From NCBI GenBank assembly GCA_017468085.1, contig JAFUJR010000019.1, forward strand, positions 1 to 43,950: 43,950 bases of DNA, given 5' to 3'. The translations under genes and the position numbers were made by a program. Source of the DNA: Clostridia bacterium. GTDB lineage: Bacteria; Bacillota; Clostridia; Christensenellales; Borkfalkiaceae. The notes under the pieces were generated by a model. The model saw nothing but the letters and a program-made list of their open reading frames with translations. It did not search any database and was not told the DNA's origin. Shown here in pieces: positions 23,156 through 31,184 of the stretch; position 1 is the first letter of the stretch; each line of letters opens with the position of its first letter.

Positions 23156-24579
23156 TATTTCGCCTCCTGATTGGTATTTTTAGGCGCTTTCGTTGCAGCG
23201 ACCTTTCTTGCGTGTGCTTCTTCGTTCAATTCGTCAATCGAAGGAACGATACCAAGGATGGGCACGTTGAATTTTCTTGTGATAACTTCCGTGTCGCGGA
23301 GACGCTTATCCGATTTATCGACGATGATGATAACGACTGCCGCGATGACGAGCGCTGCCGCGCCGAACAATAAGCCGTATTTGATGACTTGCGTCGTGCG
23401 GTGGTTGGGGTTGGTTCTGTGGATTTCGTCCGTACGCGTGATGCGTTCGCAGTTCGTTCCTTCGTAATCGGCAGGAACGGTCATATTGTTTTTAACGAAT
23501 TCGGGGACGATGTCCTTAACGCGTTGATGTACCTCTTCCGCGAAGGGTTGGTTTTGCTCGCCTACGACGGCGATGTTGACGTAGATGAAGGAACGGGCAA
23601 GGTTGTTTGCGTCGTCGACGTCTGCGTTTGCTTCGAGGTAGGAATAGCTGACTGCGCCCGAATATTTCTTCAAAACATCCTTATAACCGGGAGTCGCGCG
23701 CCATAAATCCAAAGCCGTTTTTTCTGCTTCGTCAGCCTTGTAGAAATAATTTTCGTTAAGTTCCTTAATTTGTTTGGAAGCGGTGTCGACGCCCGTCTTT
23801 GCCGCGCTCCAGCTTTCGTAATAGGTATTCAAGCCGTCCGTTTTGTATATGTCGTTGTAAAGGGTGGAGTCGCCTTGTTCTTTTTCGCTTACCGCCTTTG
23901 CAAGCAAGGTTTCGTACGCGACCTCGCTGAATACGGAAGCGGTGGTGTGCTTGGGATAGAACTTAAACCATTCTTGATTGATGAGAGAGTTAAGACGGGT
24001 CAAAGCCTCTTCCTTTTGCGCTTTTTCAGTGGTTAAAGTTTCCAAAAGAGTCAATTGCCCATCCGCTTCTTCGCGGGCAATTTTAGCGACAACCAACGAT
24101 TTTTCCAACTCGTCGTAAGCCCAAATTTTTTCGGGGTTGGCGGCTCTTTCTTCGTCGGAGGGTTCGCTTACCCAAGACCAAGAATAGCCCGTTTCCACGA
24201 CGTTGCCAAGAGGGGTGGTTTCCCCCGCTTCAAACTTGAGCTTAGGCAACGTTTCGCCGTTTAAAAGAAGCTGCTCGGTGAAACTTTCCGATTCCAACAG
24301 CTTGACCATATTATCCATAACGTGTCTGCCGTAAGCGCCGTAAACGCCGAATTGGCTGGCGTTACTGCCCGACGACGCCTTGGGCTTTTCGGGGTTGACG
24401 TAAAATTCTACTCTCGTTCCGAAATGCAAATCGTTCCAGGACGTGTAAAGGGCAAAGCTACCCCCTGCGATACCTGCAACGAGAACGACAAGGATTAAAA
24501 GTTTGATTTTGCTGAGGAGAAGGCGTAATATCTCTAATAAGCTAACGCCGCCTTCTTCCTTTTGAACGTTTTCTTGCAT
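23155..24579 (-). CDS. Wzz/CpsC-type chain-length regulator and kinase activator
   Basis: The protein has 474 residues. One membrane segment is at about 28-48 (LLILVVLVAGIAGGSFALY) and one near 410-432 (YGLLFGAAALVIAAVVIIIV). Between them lies a long extracytoplasmic helical domain, larger than in typical CpsC. The cytoplasmic C-terminus after the second segment would contact the kinase. The start at 24579 is preceded by AAGGAGGA; an ATG five codons earlier lies on that site. Together with the downstream kinase it makes a split Firmicutes-type BY-kinase pair. A spacer of 228 bases separates it from the spoIVF-like genes. Confidence 0.85.
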   Translation of the reverse strand: MQENVQKEEGGVSLLEILRLLLSKIKLLILVVLVAGIAGGSFALYTSWNDLHFGTRVEFYVNPEKPKASSGSNASQFGVYGAYGRHVMDNMVKLLESESFTEQLLLNGETLPKLKFEAGETTPLGNVVETGYSWSWVSEPSDEERAANPEKIWAYDELEKSLVVAKIAREEADGQLTLLETLTTEKAQKEEALTRLNSLINQEWFKFYPKHTTASVFSEVAYETLLAKAVSEKEQGDSTLYNDIYKTDGLNTYYESWSAAKTGVDTASKQIKELNENYFYKADEAEKTALDLWRATPGYKDVLKKYSGAVSYSYLEANADVDDANNLARSFIYVNIAVVGEQNQPFAEEVHQRVKDIVPEFVKNNMTVPADYEGTNCERITRTDEIHRTNPNHRTTQVIKYGLLFGAAALVIAAVVIIIVDKSDKRLRDTEVITRKFNVPILGIVPSIDELNEEAHARKVAATKAPKNTNQEAK

Positions 24580-24807
24580 CCGTTCCTCCTTCATATCTTT
24601 CGATAATATTTTTTCGTTGGTTAAGTTTTTGCGCCGCGTAGGCTTGTCCGCCTCTGCGTACGCATAGGCGCACCTTATATGCCGCGCAACATTCTGCCTT
24701 ATTATAGCATTTTATTTTTTACTTGTAAAGTGTTTTTTATTAAAAAAGCGCATTTCCTAAATGGAAAAATTAACAATCCCTTTTTTCAATCGGGGAAAGA
24801 AGGTTTT

Positions 24808-25794
24808 TTATTCTGAAGAATAAAAAGAACCGAGTGGGTCGTAAGGGGTTTTTGCGCGTGCAAACAGGTCGGAAAGCTGATTTTGCGAAAGGTTGAACAG
24901 ATGAGTTTCCTTTTCGTCGTATACTTCCACAACGAGATAGCTATCCTTGGAAATAAAGCGCAAAACGTCTTTAATGGGGCAGGAGGCAAGCACGGCGACG
25001 CGGCGTATTTCCGCCCCTCTTTTTAACGCGTTCTTCACGGAAAAATCCATGCGCTCGTAAACGGCGTTTTTGTTTGCGTTTCCAAATCCGCTTACCGTCA
25101 AAAAAACGGCGAAAATCAGCGCGGAAAGATTGAATTGTCCGCGGGCGCATTGCAGGATGAACAAGACGAGAAAGGCGGCGGCAAATAGAAAGGTAACCAC
25201 GCGGCATATCTTTGCGGCGCGCGCCTCGGCTTTTTGCTCTGAAAGGATAGATTTTTTAAAAATCCGCGCGAGGACGCAACGGAGCACGCGACCTCCGTCC
25301 AAGGGATAGGCAGGGAGTAAATTGACGAGCGCAATGGCAAGCGAGGAATAACACGCAACGTCCGTGAACGCGTACATGGTAGGGGTCAACCACCATAAAG
25401 CGACGAAAAAACCCGCTGTGAGAAGGTTGCAAATCGGCCCGCAAAGCGCCACGAAAATTTCGTCTTTTAGCGAAATGGAGTGCAAATCTCCGTCGATGAC
25501 CGCACCGAAAGGCATAAGCACGATAGAGCGGAGCTTATACCCGAGTTTGGCGGCGGCAAAGGCGTGCGCGCATTCGTGTTGTAACGCGACAATCGTGCTG
25601 ATAAGAAAGAGAAAAAGTTCCCCTTTCAAGGCGTAAAAAACACCGACGGCGAGAAAGAGCGGATGTAGACGGAAAAACCGAAAAATACGGAAGAACGAGG
25701 GGCGTTTTTTGGTTTTGATAGAAGAAAACGGACGGGGTTTCCGTCCGTTTGGCGTTTCCTCTCTGCTTTCAGAGTGTTTCGTATTGCGTTTCAA
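24808..25794 (-). CDS. spoIVFB: Site-2-type membrane metalloprotease, SpoIVFB-like (M50)
   Basis: SpoIVFB cleaves pro-sigma-K inside the membrane during sporulation. The protein has 328 residues. HECAHA at about 73-78 is the HExxH zinc motif, and NLLPAYPLDGGRVL at about 158-171 supplies the third ligand Asp. Multiple membrane segments lie between. A hydrophilic C-terminal domain of about 100 residues follows, as in SpoIVFB. The start is probably TTG at 25794, 12 bases after the upstream stop, with GGGGTG upstream. The preceding SpoIVFA-like gene supports the role. A dispersed-motif copy falls in the coding region at 25364-25380. Confidence 0.85.
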   Translation of the reverse strand: MKRNTKHSESREETPNGRKPRPFSSIKTKKRPSFFRIFRFFRLHPLFLAVGVFYALKGELFLFLISTIVALQHECAHAFAAAKLGYKLRSIVLMPFGAVIDGDLHSISLKDEIFVALCGPICNLLTAGFFVALWWLTPTMYAFTDVACYSSLAIALVNLLPAYPLDGGRVLRCVLARIFKKSILSEQKAEARAAKICRVVTFLFAAAFLVLFILQCARGQFNLSALIFAVFLTVSGFGNANKNAVYERMDFSVKNALKRGAEIRRVAVLASCPIKDVLRFISKDSYLVVEVYDEKETHLFNLSQNQLSDLFARAKTPYDPLGSFYSSE

Positions 25795-25806
25795 GCCGAC
25801 ACCCCG

Positions 25807-26802
25807 TTATTCTTCGTTTACCCAAGCGAGGCAATTTTCTTCGGTCAAACGGAAGCAGTTGAGGAGCTCTCCGTCGGAATACATCGTTACTTGCACTTCC
25901 GTTTCTCCATCCGAAAAACCTACGGGCACGTTTTCTTTTACCTTGTCGCCTACCGCGTAGAAAACTTGGTCAAGCCCGTTAAATACCCCTGTAAAGGTGG
26001 TGGAATAACGGATTTTTACCATATATCCGTCCTCCGTTTGGGCGATTTCCGCAACCTCGCCGTCTGCGGCGGGATAGACGCAGCACTCGTCCGTGAAAGA
26101 CAAAACGCCCGTTTCGGATAAGCTGAGAGTAACGTTTGAAAAATCGCTGACGATGGGGGAAAGTTCAAAATCCGAATACACGCGGTTGTTCACCGTCTGC
26201 GTTTCTTGCACGCCCATCATACCTCTGAAAAAGGTGTTGATGGCGCTTCCGGGCAAAAAGACGTTGGTGAGAAAAATTGCGCCGCAAAGCGCGCACGCGC
26301 AAGCGAACTCTACCCCCAGCGCAATACGGACGGCTTTCGGCATTTTTTTGTCTTTCGTCGCGTACACGGTAGGAGGATTTTCTTGTTTTTGGTCTAAATT
26401 TGGCTCGATAGAAGCAAAGCCGTTCCGTTCAAAATCGCGCATTTCGTCCGCGGCGTAAAGGCGGACGGTGTCGATGCGTTCGGGTACGGGGTCAAGGCGC
26501 AACGCGCCCTCGTTTTGTATTTCTTCAACGGGCGTGTAAACGGGTTGGTTCTCGTTTGCAACGGCGGGCGTTGCCGCGTTTTCGTTTTCCTCCCCTATCC
26601 GCTCGTTGACTTGCGCTATTACCGTGTCCTTTAAAGGGGGAGCAGGCAAAACCGCCGTGTTTTGCACGGGGATATTTTCCGTGTTTTTAGCGGGCGCGGG
26701 CGGGGTGTTTTTTTCATTCTTTTTACGGCGTTTTTTGCGAACGACGTTGACGGTGGAAACGGGGATCTCTAACATTTCCGCATATTCGATTTCTTGGTTC
26801 AT
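25807..26802 (-). CDS. spoIVFA: SpoIVFA-like membrane protein with degenerate LytM/M23 domain
   Basis: The protein has 331 residues. An N-terminal cytoplasmic region of about 155 residues is charged and low-complexity. One membrane segment follows (about 163-185; ALGVEFACACALCGAIFL). The C-terminal domain resembles the LytM fold of SpoIVFA (YPAADGEVAEIAQTEDGYMVKI) and lacks the HxH zinc signature of active M23 enzymes. In Bacillus, SpoIVFA holds SpoIVFB inactive until a forespore signal arrives. AAGGAGAA precedes the start. The tight spacing to the M50 gene makes this the most likely role; similarity is otherwise weak. Confidence 0.7.
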   Translation of the reverse strand: MNQEIEYAEMLEIPVSTVNVVRKKRRKKNEKNTPPAPAKNTENIPVQNTAVLPAPPLKDTVIAQVNERIGEENENAATPAVANENQPVYTPVEEIQNEGALRLDPVPERIDTVRLYAADEMRDFERNGFASIEPNLDQKQENPPTVYATKDKKMPKAVRIALGVEFACACALCGAIFLTNVFLPGSAINTFFRGMMGVQETQTVNNRVYSDFELSPIVSDFSNVTLSLSETGVLSFTDECCVYPAADGEVAEIAQTEDGYMVKIRYSTTFTGVFNGLDQVFYAVGDKVKENVPVGFSDGETEVQVTMYSDGELLNCFRLTEENCLAWVNEE

Positions 26803-26863
26803 AGCTGTTCTCCTTATGCGTTGCTTTTGGTTTATCTTATGCGCCGTTTTTCTTTTTTAGAAC

Positions 26864-26898
26864 AAAAAAAGCAAAGCCGATTCAGCTTTGCTTTATTT
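26864..26898 (-). terminator. Terminator after the Cas4-like nuclease gene
   Basis: AAGCAAAGC and GCTTTGCTT pair with a seven-base loop, followed on the minus strand by seven T. It separates the nuclease gene from the SpoIVFA-like gene. Confidence 0.85.
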
Positions 26899-26915
26899 GC
26901 GTTGCGGGTAACGAT

Positions 26916-27638
26916 TTATTCCTCTTTTTGCGAGGCGGAACAGTGCCCGTAATACCAACAAGGATAAGGCTTTTGGCAGTGCTCGCCGATGGAGACGCAG
27001 GGCATACACGCGTCCTTGCGTTTGAGTTTTCCAAGCTCAAAAATGCGGTTGTAGGCAATTTGTTCGGCGGCGCGCGCTTCTTTGGTTACGTCTGCAACGC
27101 GGTAGGTCGTTCCCTCGTGCGTGAGGATTTCCGCCGTCTTTCCGCAAGCGTCGGGGGGTAAGCCCTCGGGCGGTTCGTCCCCGCGCAAAATCAAATAACT
27201 GCCCGTAATACGCACGCCGCACTTGCGCAGGATCAGGCGTTGAAAGCCAAGGTCGGCGATAAACTCCTCGCGGACGCGCCACGTATTTTTTACTTCGTAA
27301 ACGGCGTAACCCTCCCCCGTCTTTCGCAAAATATCCGCCGCGCAGAAATTGCCGTACCAAGTAAACGCCGCCTCGCAGATCACGGGCGTTTTTTGCGCCA
27401 AAAGAGAGGTTGTATCGGCAATCATTTGGCTGTAATTCAGCCGTCCGTCCTCACGGTAGGCGGTGGTTTCGGTAAACGCGCCGAAAATCCCCATCGCCTT
27501 ATCTCCAAACTCGTTGCCGGCGTCAAGGCGGGCTTGTACTTCGGGCGGAATGATTTTCAGCTCGGGCGCGTGCGCGTCGAGCCACAACATTTTTTCGCAT
27601 TGTAAACCGCGGACAAAATCCGTTTTGGAAATGGGCAT
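26916..27638 (-). CDS. Cas4/DUF2779-like Fe-S PD-(D/E)XK nuclease
   Basis: The protein has 240 residues. The start MPISKTDFVRGLQCEKMLWL matches the N-terminus of DUF2779 proteins and Cas4-like nucleases, with the first cluster cysteine in LQCEKMLW. YAVYEVKNTWRV at about 125-136 supplies the (D/E)xK catalytic strand, and ICEAAFTW precedes it. Cys residues in DACMPCVSIGEHCQKPYPCW complete a probable Fe-S site. Most DUF2779 proteins continue into a second domain of 200 or more residues; here the frame stops after the nuclease. No cas genes are nearby, so a CRISPR role is unlikely and DNA repair is the safer guess. Confidence 0.75.
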   Translation of the reverse strand: MPISKTDFVRGLQCEKMLWLDAHAPELKIIPPEVQARLDAGNEFGDKAMGIFGAFTETTAYREDGRLNYSQMIADTTSLLAQKTPVICEAAFTWYGNFCAADILRKTGEGYAVYEVKNTWRVREEFIADLGFQRLILRKCGVRITGSYLILRGDEPPEGLPPDACGKTAEILTHEGTTYRVADVTKEARAAEQIAYNRIFELGKLKRKDACMPCVSIGEHCQKPYPCWYYGHCSASQKEE

Positions 27639-27749
27639 ATCGTTACGCTCCGTTAAAAATTTACCCTTTTAGTATAGCAAAACGAAGAATTTTTGTCAAG
27701 AATTGATGAACTCGCCGTTATTTGGCAAAAAAATTTTTTTAAAGAGGTA

Positions 27750-27778
27750 TTTACAAAGTATAAAATATATGCTATAAT
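27750..27778 (+). promoter_or_regulatory. Promoter of the 27811 gene
   Basis: TTTACA (27750-27755) and TATAAT (27773-27778) are 17 bases apart, 32 bases before the start codon. Confidence 0.75.
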
Positions 27779-27810
27779 GCGTTTACAAAAAACCCAAAAG
27801 GAGGTTTTCT

Positions 27811-28278
27811 ATGACGAAAAAGAAACTTGCGCTTGGGAAAGCCGTTTTTTCCTTGGCGATTATTATCGTTTACGTTGGATTTTTAATTTTCTTCTTTACA
27901 TACGGACAGGGCGCTTTTCAGCGCGCGGCGGATAAAATGGGGGAGCAACAAACGCTTGGCGGAATCGGGGCGGCAGTTGGGCTGACTTTCGCTTTGATCG
28001 CGTTGATCGCTTTTGCAATACCCGGTTTACTGTTTATCATTTCTTGCATCGGTAATTTTGCAAGTAAGGGTAATAAGGTGGTTGGATTTACCGCAGTGAG
28101 CTTGGTTGCGGAAATTTTGGCGTGCGCCGCGTTGTTCTTCCTTTCCTTATTCGCGATGGACGGAACGCTGTACGACGCGATAATGGTTGCCGCAACGGGC
28201 GTGTTTGATTTGGCGGTTATAGCGAGCTTCGTACATAGTATCGTTGTGTTGGTCAAGCAGAAAAACGCGCAAGAATAA
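27811..28278 (+). CDS. Four-TM membrane protein, function unknown
   Basis: The protein has 155 residues with four hydrophobic segments, at about 11-31, 52-77, 88-112 and 122-147. It has short basic ends (MTKKK and KQKNAQE). No catalytic motif or known family is evident. A strong promoter and an AAGGAGG site show it is a real gene. It is transcribed alone on the plus strand between two minus-strand genes, and a terminator follows. Confidence 0.75.
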   Translation: MTKKKLALGKAVFSLAIIIVYVGFLIFFFTYGQGAFQRAADKMGEQQTLGGIGAAVGLTFALIALIAFAIPGLLFIISCIGNFASKGNKVVGFTAVSLVAEILACAALFFLSLFAMDGTLYDAIMVAATGVFDLAVIASFVHSIVVLVKQKNAQE

Positions 28279-28293
28279 TTGCATATTGTAACG

Positions 28294-28322
28294 AAAAAAA
28301 GACGGCAACCGCCGTCTTTTTT
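28294..28322. terminator. Bidirectional terminator between the 27811 gene and the SSB gene
   Basis: GACGGC and GCCGTC pair around AACC, with runs of A and T. It sits between convergent genes. Confidence 0.88.
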
Positions 28323-28354
28323 GTTGCTTACTATAATTCCGCACGCCCCATTTA

Positions 28355-29059
28355 TCAAAACTCTGCGGTTGCGGGCAAGGTTTCCGTTTTGCCTTGCAGG
28401 GTGTAGAGGTCAAATTCCGTGTCGATATCGAAATCCTCTGCCGAATCAAACGCGGCGAGCTTGGAAACGGAAACCTCATACGCCGTCATTGTGCGGACGT
28501 CCGTTTCGGAAATCTTCTTTTGATATTCGCGGCTCTGTATCCGTCCCGAAATGGCGATTTTGTCGCCTACGCAAAGATTTTTAACGAAGCGCGCGTTTCT
28601 GCCCCACGCAATACAGGGGATATAGTCGGATTTGTTATACGCGCGGTTGACGGCGACGAGTACGTCGGCGATTTCGCGGTTGAACGGCGTAGTGCGATAG
28701 ACGGGCGGTTTGCAGATATAACCGCTCAAAAGTATGGTGTTTGGGTTCTTCTCGGGCAATTCGGGGAGTAATTCGCGGACGAAAACGGTGAGCATGAGCC
28801 GCGATTTTCCGTTTTCTATCTTGTTATAGCTGCGGAATTGGCCGAGTGCGCAAATCGTTTTTCCCTTGGCGAGCATACCCCCTTGAATAAGGCGTTCGGA
28901 GAGGGTCACGGGCAGAATATCCGCCTGCCCCGAAAGGCGCATAACGCGGACGAAAAATTCGTAAAACCCCTCGCCGTATACCTCGTGGGAAAACGTGGCG
29001 TCGCTGACGATTTCCCCCATTACGTAGACCTTGTTGTTTTTTTCTGTTACGTAGTTCAT
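28355..29059 (-). CDS. Single-stranded DNA-binding protein with two OB folds
   Basis: The protein has 234 residues, longer than the usual 110-170. It appears to contain two SSB-type OB folds. The first is at about 8-98 (KVYVMGEIVSDATFSHEVYG...CALGQFRSYNK). The second is at about 103-200 (TILLSGYICKPPVYRTTPFNREIADVLVAVNR...YIPCIAWGRNARF...KIAISGRIQSREYQ), which is the clearer SSB signature. The C-terminus (ETLPATAEF) lacks the acidic DDDIPF-like tip that recruits partners. It is therefore probably an accessory SSB rather than the main one. AGGAGG precedes the start. Confidence 0.8.
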   Translation of the reverse strand: MNYVTEKNNKVYVMGEIVSDATFSHEVYGEGFYEFFVRVMRLSGQADILPVTLSERLIQGGMLAKGKTICALGQFRSYNKIENGKSRLMLTVFVRELLPELPEKNPNTILLSGYICKPPVYRTTPFNREIADVLVAVNRAYNKSDYIPCIAWGRNARFVKNLCVGDKIAISGRIQSREYQKKISETDVRTMTAYEVSVSKLAAFDSAEDFDIDTEFDLYTLQGKTETLPATAEF

Positions 29060-29167
29060 ATATACCTCCTGGTGTAATAAAATATTATATATTTTAAATA
29101 TTGAATGCTGAACGCTGCATTGCGGATAAATTTATACGATGATTTCAAATTTCAAACTTCAAATTTT

Positions 29168-29965
29168 TCAGTTGATTAAAAATTGCCGTCCGTTGTGGTC
29201 GATGGCGTAGTTGTCTTTATAAATCAGCTCGGAAATAGGTACGAAGGTAAAGCCTCTGTTTTTGAGAGTAGCGAATATCATCGGCAGCGCCTCGGCGGTG
29301 TGTAAACCGTTGTTATGGCAGAGAATGATCGACCCGTTTTTTGCGCCGTTGACGATACGCAGGGCAATCTCTTGCGCCGAAAGATTTTTCCAATCCAGCG
29401 AATCCACGTCCCATTGAATGGGGTATAAGCCCATTTCTTTGCAGGTATCGATGAGGGTGTTGTTATAATCCCCGTACGGGGGACGGAATAGGGTTACTTT
29501 TTTACCCGTGATTTTTTCGATGGCTTGCGCGGAGGTGGTCAATTCGTCTTGTATCTGCGCCTTAGAAAGTTTGCTCATATACGGGTGGGTACGGCTGTGC
29601 GTGCCCATTTCGTGTCCCGCGTCTATGATTTTTTGCACGTAGTCGGGGTATTTTTCCACCCAGAACTGCACGGCGAAAAAGGTGCAGCGCACCTCGTTTT
29701 TTTGCATATATTCAAGCAGCTTGTCGGTATGCTCGACGCCCCATGCGCAATCGAAGCTGATAGCCACCTTTTTCTCGTCCGTTTCCACGCTATAAATGGG
29801 CAAAGAACGGCTTGAACTCGTACCTGCCCCCGTCGTTTTCATATTTTCGCGCCCCGTCCGTATGCAATAAACAAGGGTGGAAGTGAGCGCAAAAAGAACA
29901 CAAAAAGCGCAGATAAGGGCTACATATATCGAAGAAAAACGGCGTTTTGGCGAGTGAAAGGACAT
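29168..29965 (-). CDS. Polysaccharide deacetylase, PdaB/NodB family
   Basis: The protein has 265 residues with an N-terminal membrane anchor (about 12-35). The NodB-type domain has ISFDCAWG (metal Asp) at about 69-76, HSRTHP (metal His residues) at about 122-127, and LFRPPYGDYN. This resembles sporulation PdaB-type enzymes that act on peptidoglycan N-acetyl groups. An extracytoplasmic location is expected. AGGAGCGG lies upstream. A dispersed-motif copy occurs at 29811-29831 in the linker after the anchor (read as GAGTSS). It probably has its own transcript. Confidence 0.9.
   Translation of the reverse strand: MSFHSPKRRFSSIYVALICAFCVLFALTSTLVYCIRTGRENMKTTGAGTSSSRSLPIYSVETDEKKVAISFDCAWGVEHTDKLLEYMQKNEVRCTFFAVQFWVEKYPDYVQKIIDAGHEMGTHSRTHPYMSKLSKAQIQDELTTSAQAIEKITGKKVTLFRPPYGDYNNTLIDTCKEMGLYPIQWDVDSLDWKNLSAQEIALRIVNGAKNGSIILCHNNGLHTAEALPMIFATLKNRGFTFVPISELIYKDNYAIDHNGRQFLIN
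29811..29831 (-). repeat. Dispersed GGGGCAGGTACG motif inside the deacetylase gene
   Basis: On the minus strand: GGGGGCAGGTACGAGTTCAA. It falls in the non-conserved linker between membrane anchor and catalytic domain. Confidence 0.6.
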
Positions 29966-30146
29966 AAATTCCGCTCCTATTGTACGAGATTTGGGATTGT
30001 CATAATTTCAAAAGGTTTGACAGATTTTGTCTATTTTTGACAAAATCAGGAAGGGTGAAAAACAACGTGGGATAAAATATACTATTCGTACCGCCGGCGA
30101 GGTATGCCCGCAAAAGGGAAAAATGGCAAAAAAGACGTGGAAACGG

Positions 30147-30175
30147 TTTACTTTTTAATAAAAAGCGTGTATAAT
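30147..30175 (+). promoter_or_regulatory. Promoter of the 30206 gene
   Basis: TTTACT (30147-30152) and TATAAT (30170-30175) are 17 bases apart. It would start the 30206 gene and the lrp gene downstream. Confidence 0.7.
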
Positions 30176-30205
30176 AATATGCAATTTAAAAAGAGGAAGA
30201 GAAAT

Positions 30206-30460
30206 ATGCGGATTTGGGCAAAATTGATGACGGACGGAAAAATTCAAAAGCAGTTCGTGTATGAAAAAACGGAGCAGTTGACCTACTCCCGTTTTTTAGA
30301 TTATCTTATTGATATTTGCCATGAGTTGGATATTCCCACTCCCGTACTTACCAAAACGCATATTTTTAATTTTGCCAAGTTTAACCACGTCAAATTCCCT
30401 ACGCGGGATTTTGTGGAGACGCTTGGGTACGATTATCTGTTTTTAGAAAACCTTTTTTAA
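30206..30460 (+). CDS. Small conserved-looking protein, function unknown
   Basis: The protein has 84 residues and starts MRIWAKLMTDGKIQKQFVYE. It has no membrane segment. A mixed alpha/beta composition with aromatic residues near the end (DYLFLENLF) suggests a small folded domain. AAGAGGAAGAG precedes the start. A promoter lies 31 bases upstream, and the Lrp gene follows after 25 bases, so the two are probably co-transcribed. I recognise no function. Confidence 0.7.
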   Translation: MRIWAKLMTDGKIQKQFVYEKTEQLTYSRFLDYLIDICHELDIPTPVLTKTHIFNFAKFNHVKFPTRDFVETLGYDYLFLENLF

Positions 30461-30485
30461 CGAAAATAAGCAAAGGAGAAGGAAA

Positions 30486-30974
30486 ATGACGGCTTTTGAA
30501 CGTGAAGTTTTGAATATTTTGACCGAGGACGCGCGTATTTCCGCAGGCAAGATCGCGGCGATGCTTTCCGTAACGGAGGAGGAAGTAAAGGCGTGTATTT
30601 CGGGCATGGAAAAGAGCGGTTTGCTCGTAAAATATACTGCTATCATCAACAGCGAAAAAGCGGAAGAGGCGAAAGTCGAAGCGCTTATCGAGGTGAAGGT
30701 TTCGCCTAAGAAAAAGGAAGGTTTTGACGGAATTGCAAAGCAAATCGCCTCCTTCCCCGAGGTAAAAGCCGTGTATTTAATGAGCGGAGCGTACGACCTT
30801 GCCGTGTTTATCGAGGACAAAACCTTACAGCAGGTTGCGCGCTTCGTTTCCGAGCGGATCTCCACCTTTGACGGCGTAATGTCCACCGCCACCCATTTCA
30901 TTTTAAAGAAGTATAAAATTGAAGGTGTGATGACGGAAAAAGAGGACGTGGATTACCGCCAAATCATCGTGTAA
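30486..30974 (+). CDS. Lrp/AsnC family transcriptional regulator
   Basis: The protein has 162 residues. An N-terminal helix-turn-helix (about 5-50; LTEDARISAGKIAAMLSVTE) is followed by the RAM ligand-binding domain (about 68-145; VKVSPKKKEGFDGIAKQI, then VYLMSGAYDLAVFIED). Such regulators often sense amino acids. The next gene is an aminotransferase 210 bases downstream, a common neighbour, so it is the likely target. AAGGAGAAGG precedes the start. Confidence 0.92.
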   Translation: MTAFEREVLNILTEDARISAGKIAAMLSVTEEEVKACISGMEKSGLLVKYTAIINSEKAEEAKVEALIEVKVSPKKKEGFDGIAKQIASFPEVKAVYLMSGAYDLAVFIEDKTLQQVARFVSERISTFDGVMSTATHFILKKYKIEGVMTEKEDVDYRQIIV

Positions 30975-31152
30975 AAACAGAGAAACCGCTACGCAGTACA
31001 GCGTTGCGTTGCGGCAACCCTCGGTTGTATACGCCTTCGTATGCGCCCTCTGTTTTTCCTTACGCGCCTTGTCTTGCTGCTTGCGTCTTGCTCTGCTTCC
31101 GTTCTTTAACGAGCGGCGTAAAAATCCAACCGCAATTCAGCGCTCAATATTT
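30975..31152. other. Structured spacer between the lrp and aminotransferase genes
   Basis: The spacer contains TATACGCCTTCGTATGCGCC around 31027-31046, related to segments at 7077, 7205 and 24661. Short inverted repeats and GC-rich blocks suggest a structured RNA or repeat. No gene is credible here. Confidence 0.35.
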
Positions 31153-31184
31153 AAAAAAAGCAAAGCTTTTTCAACCTAACGATT

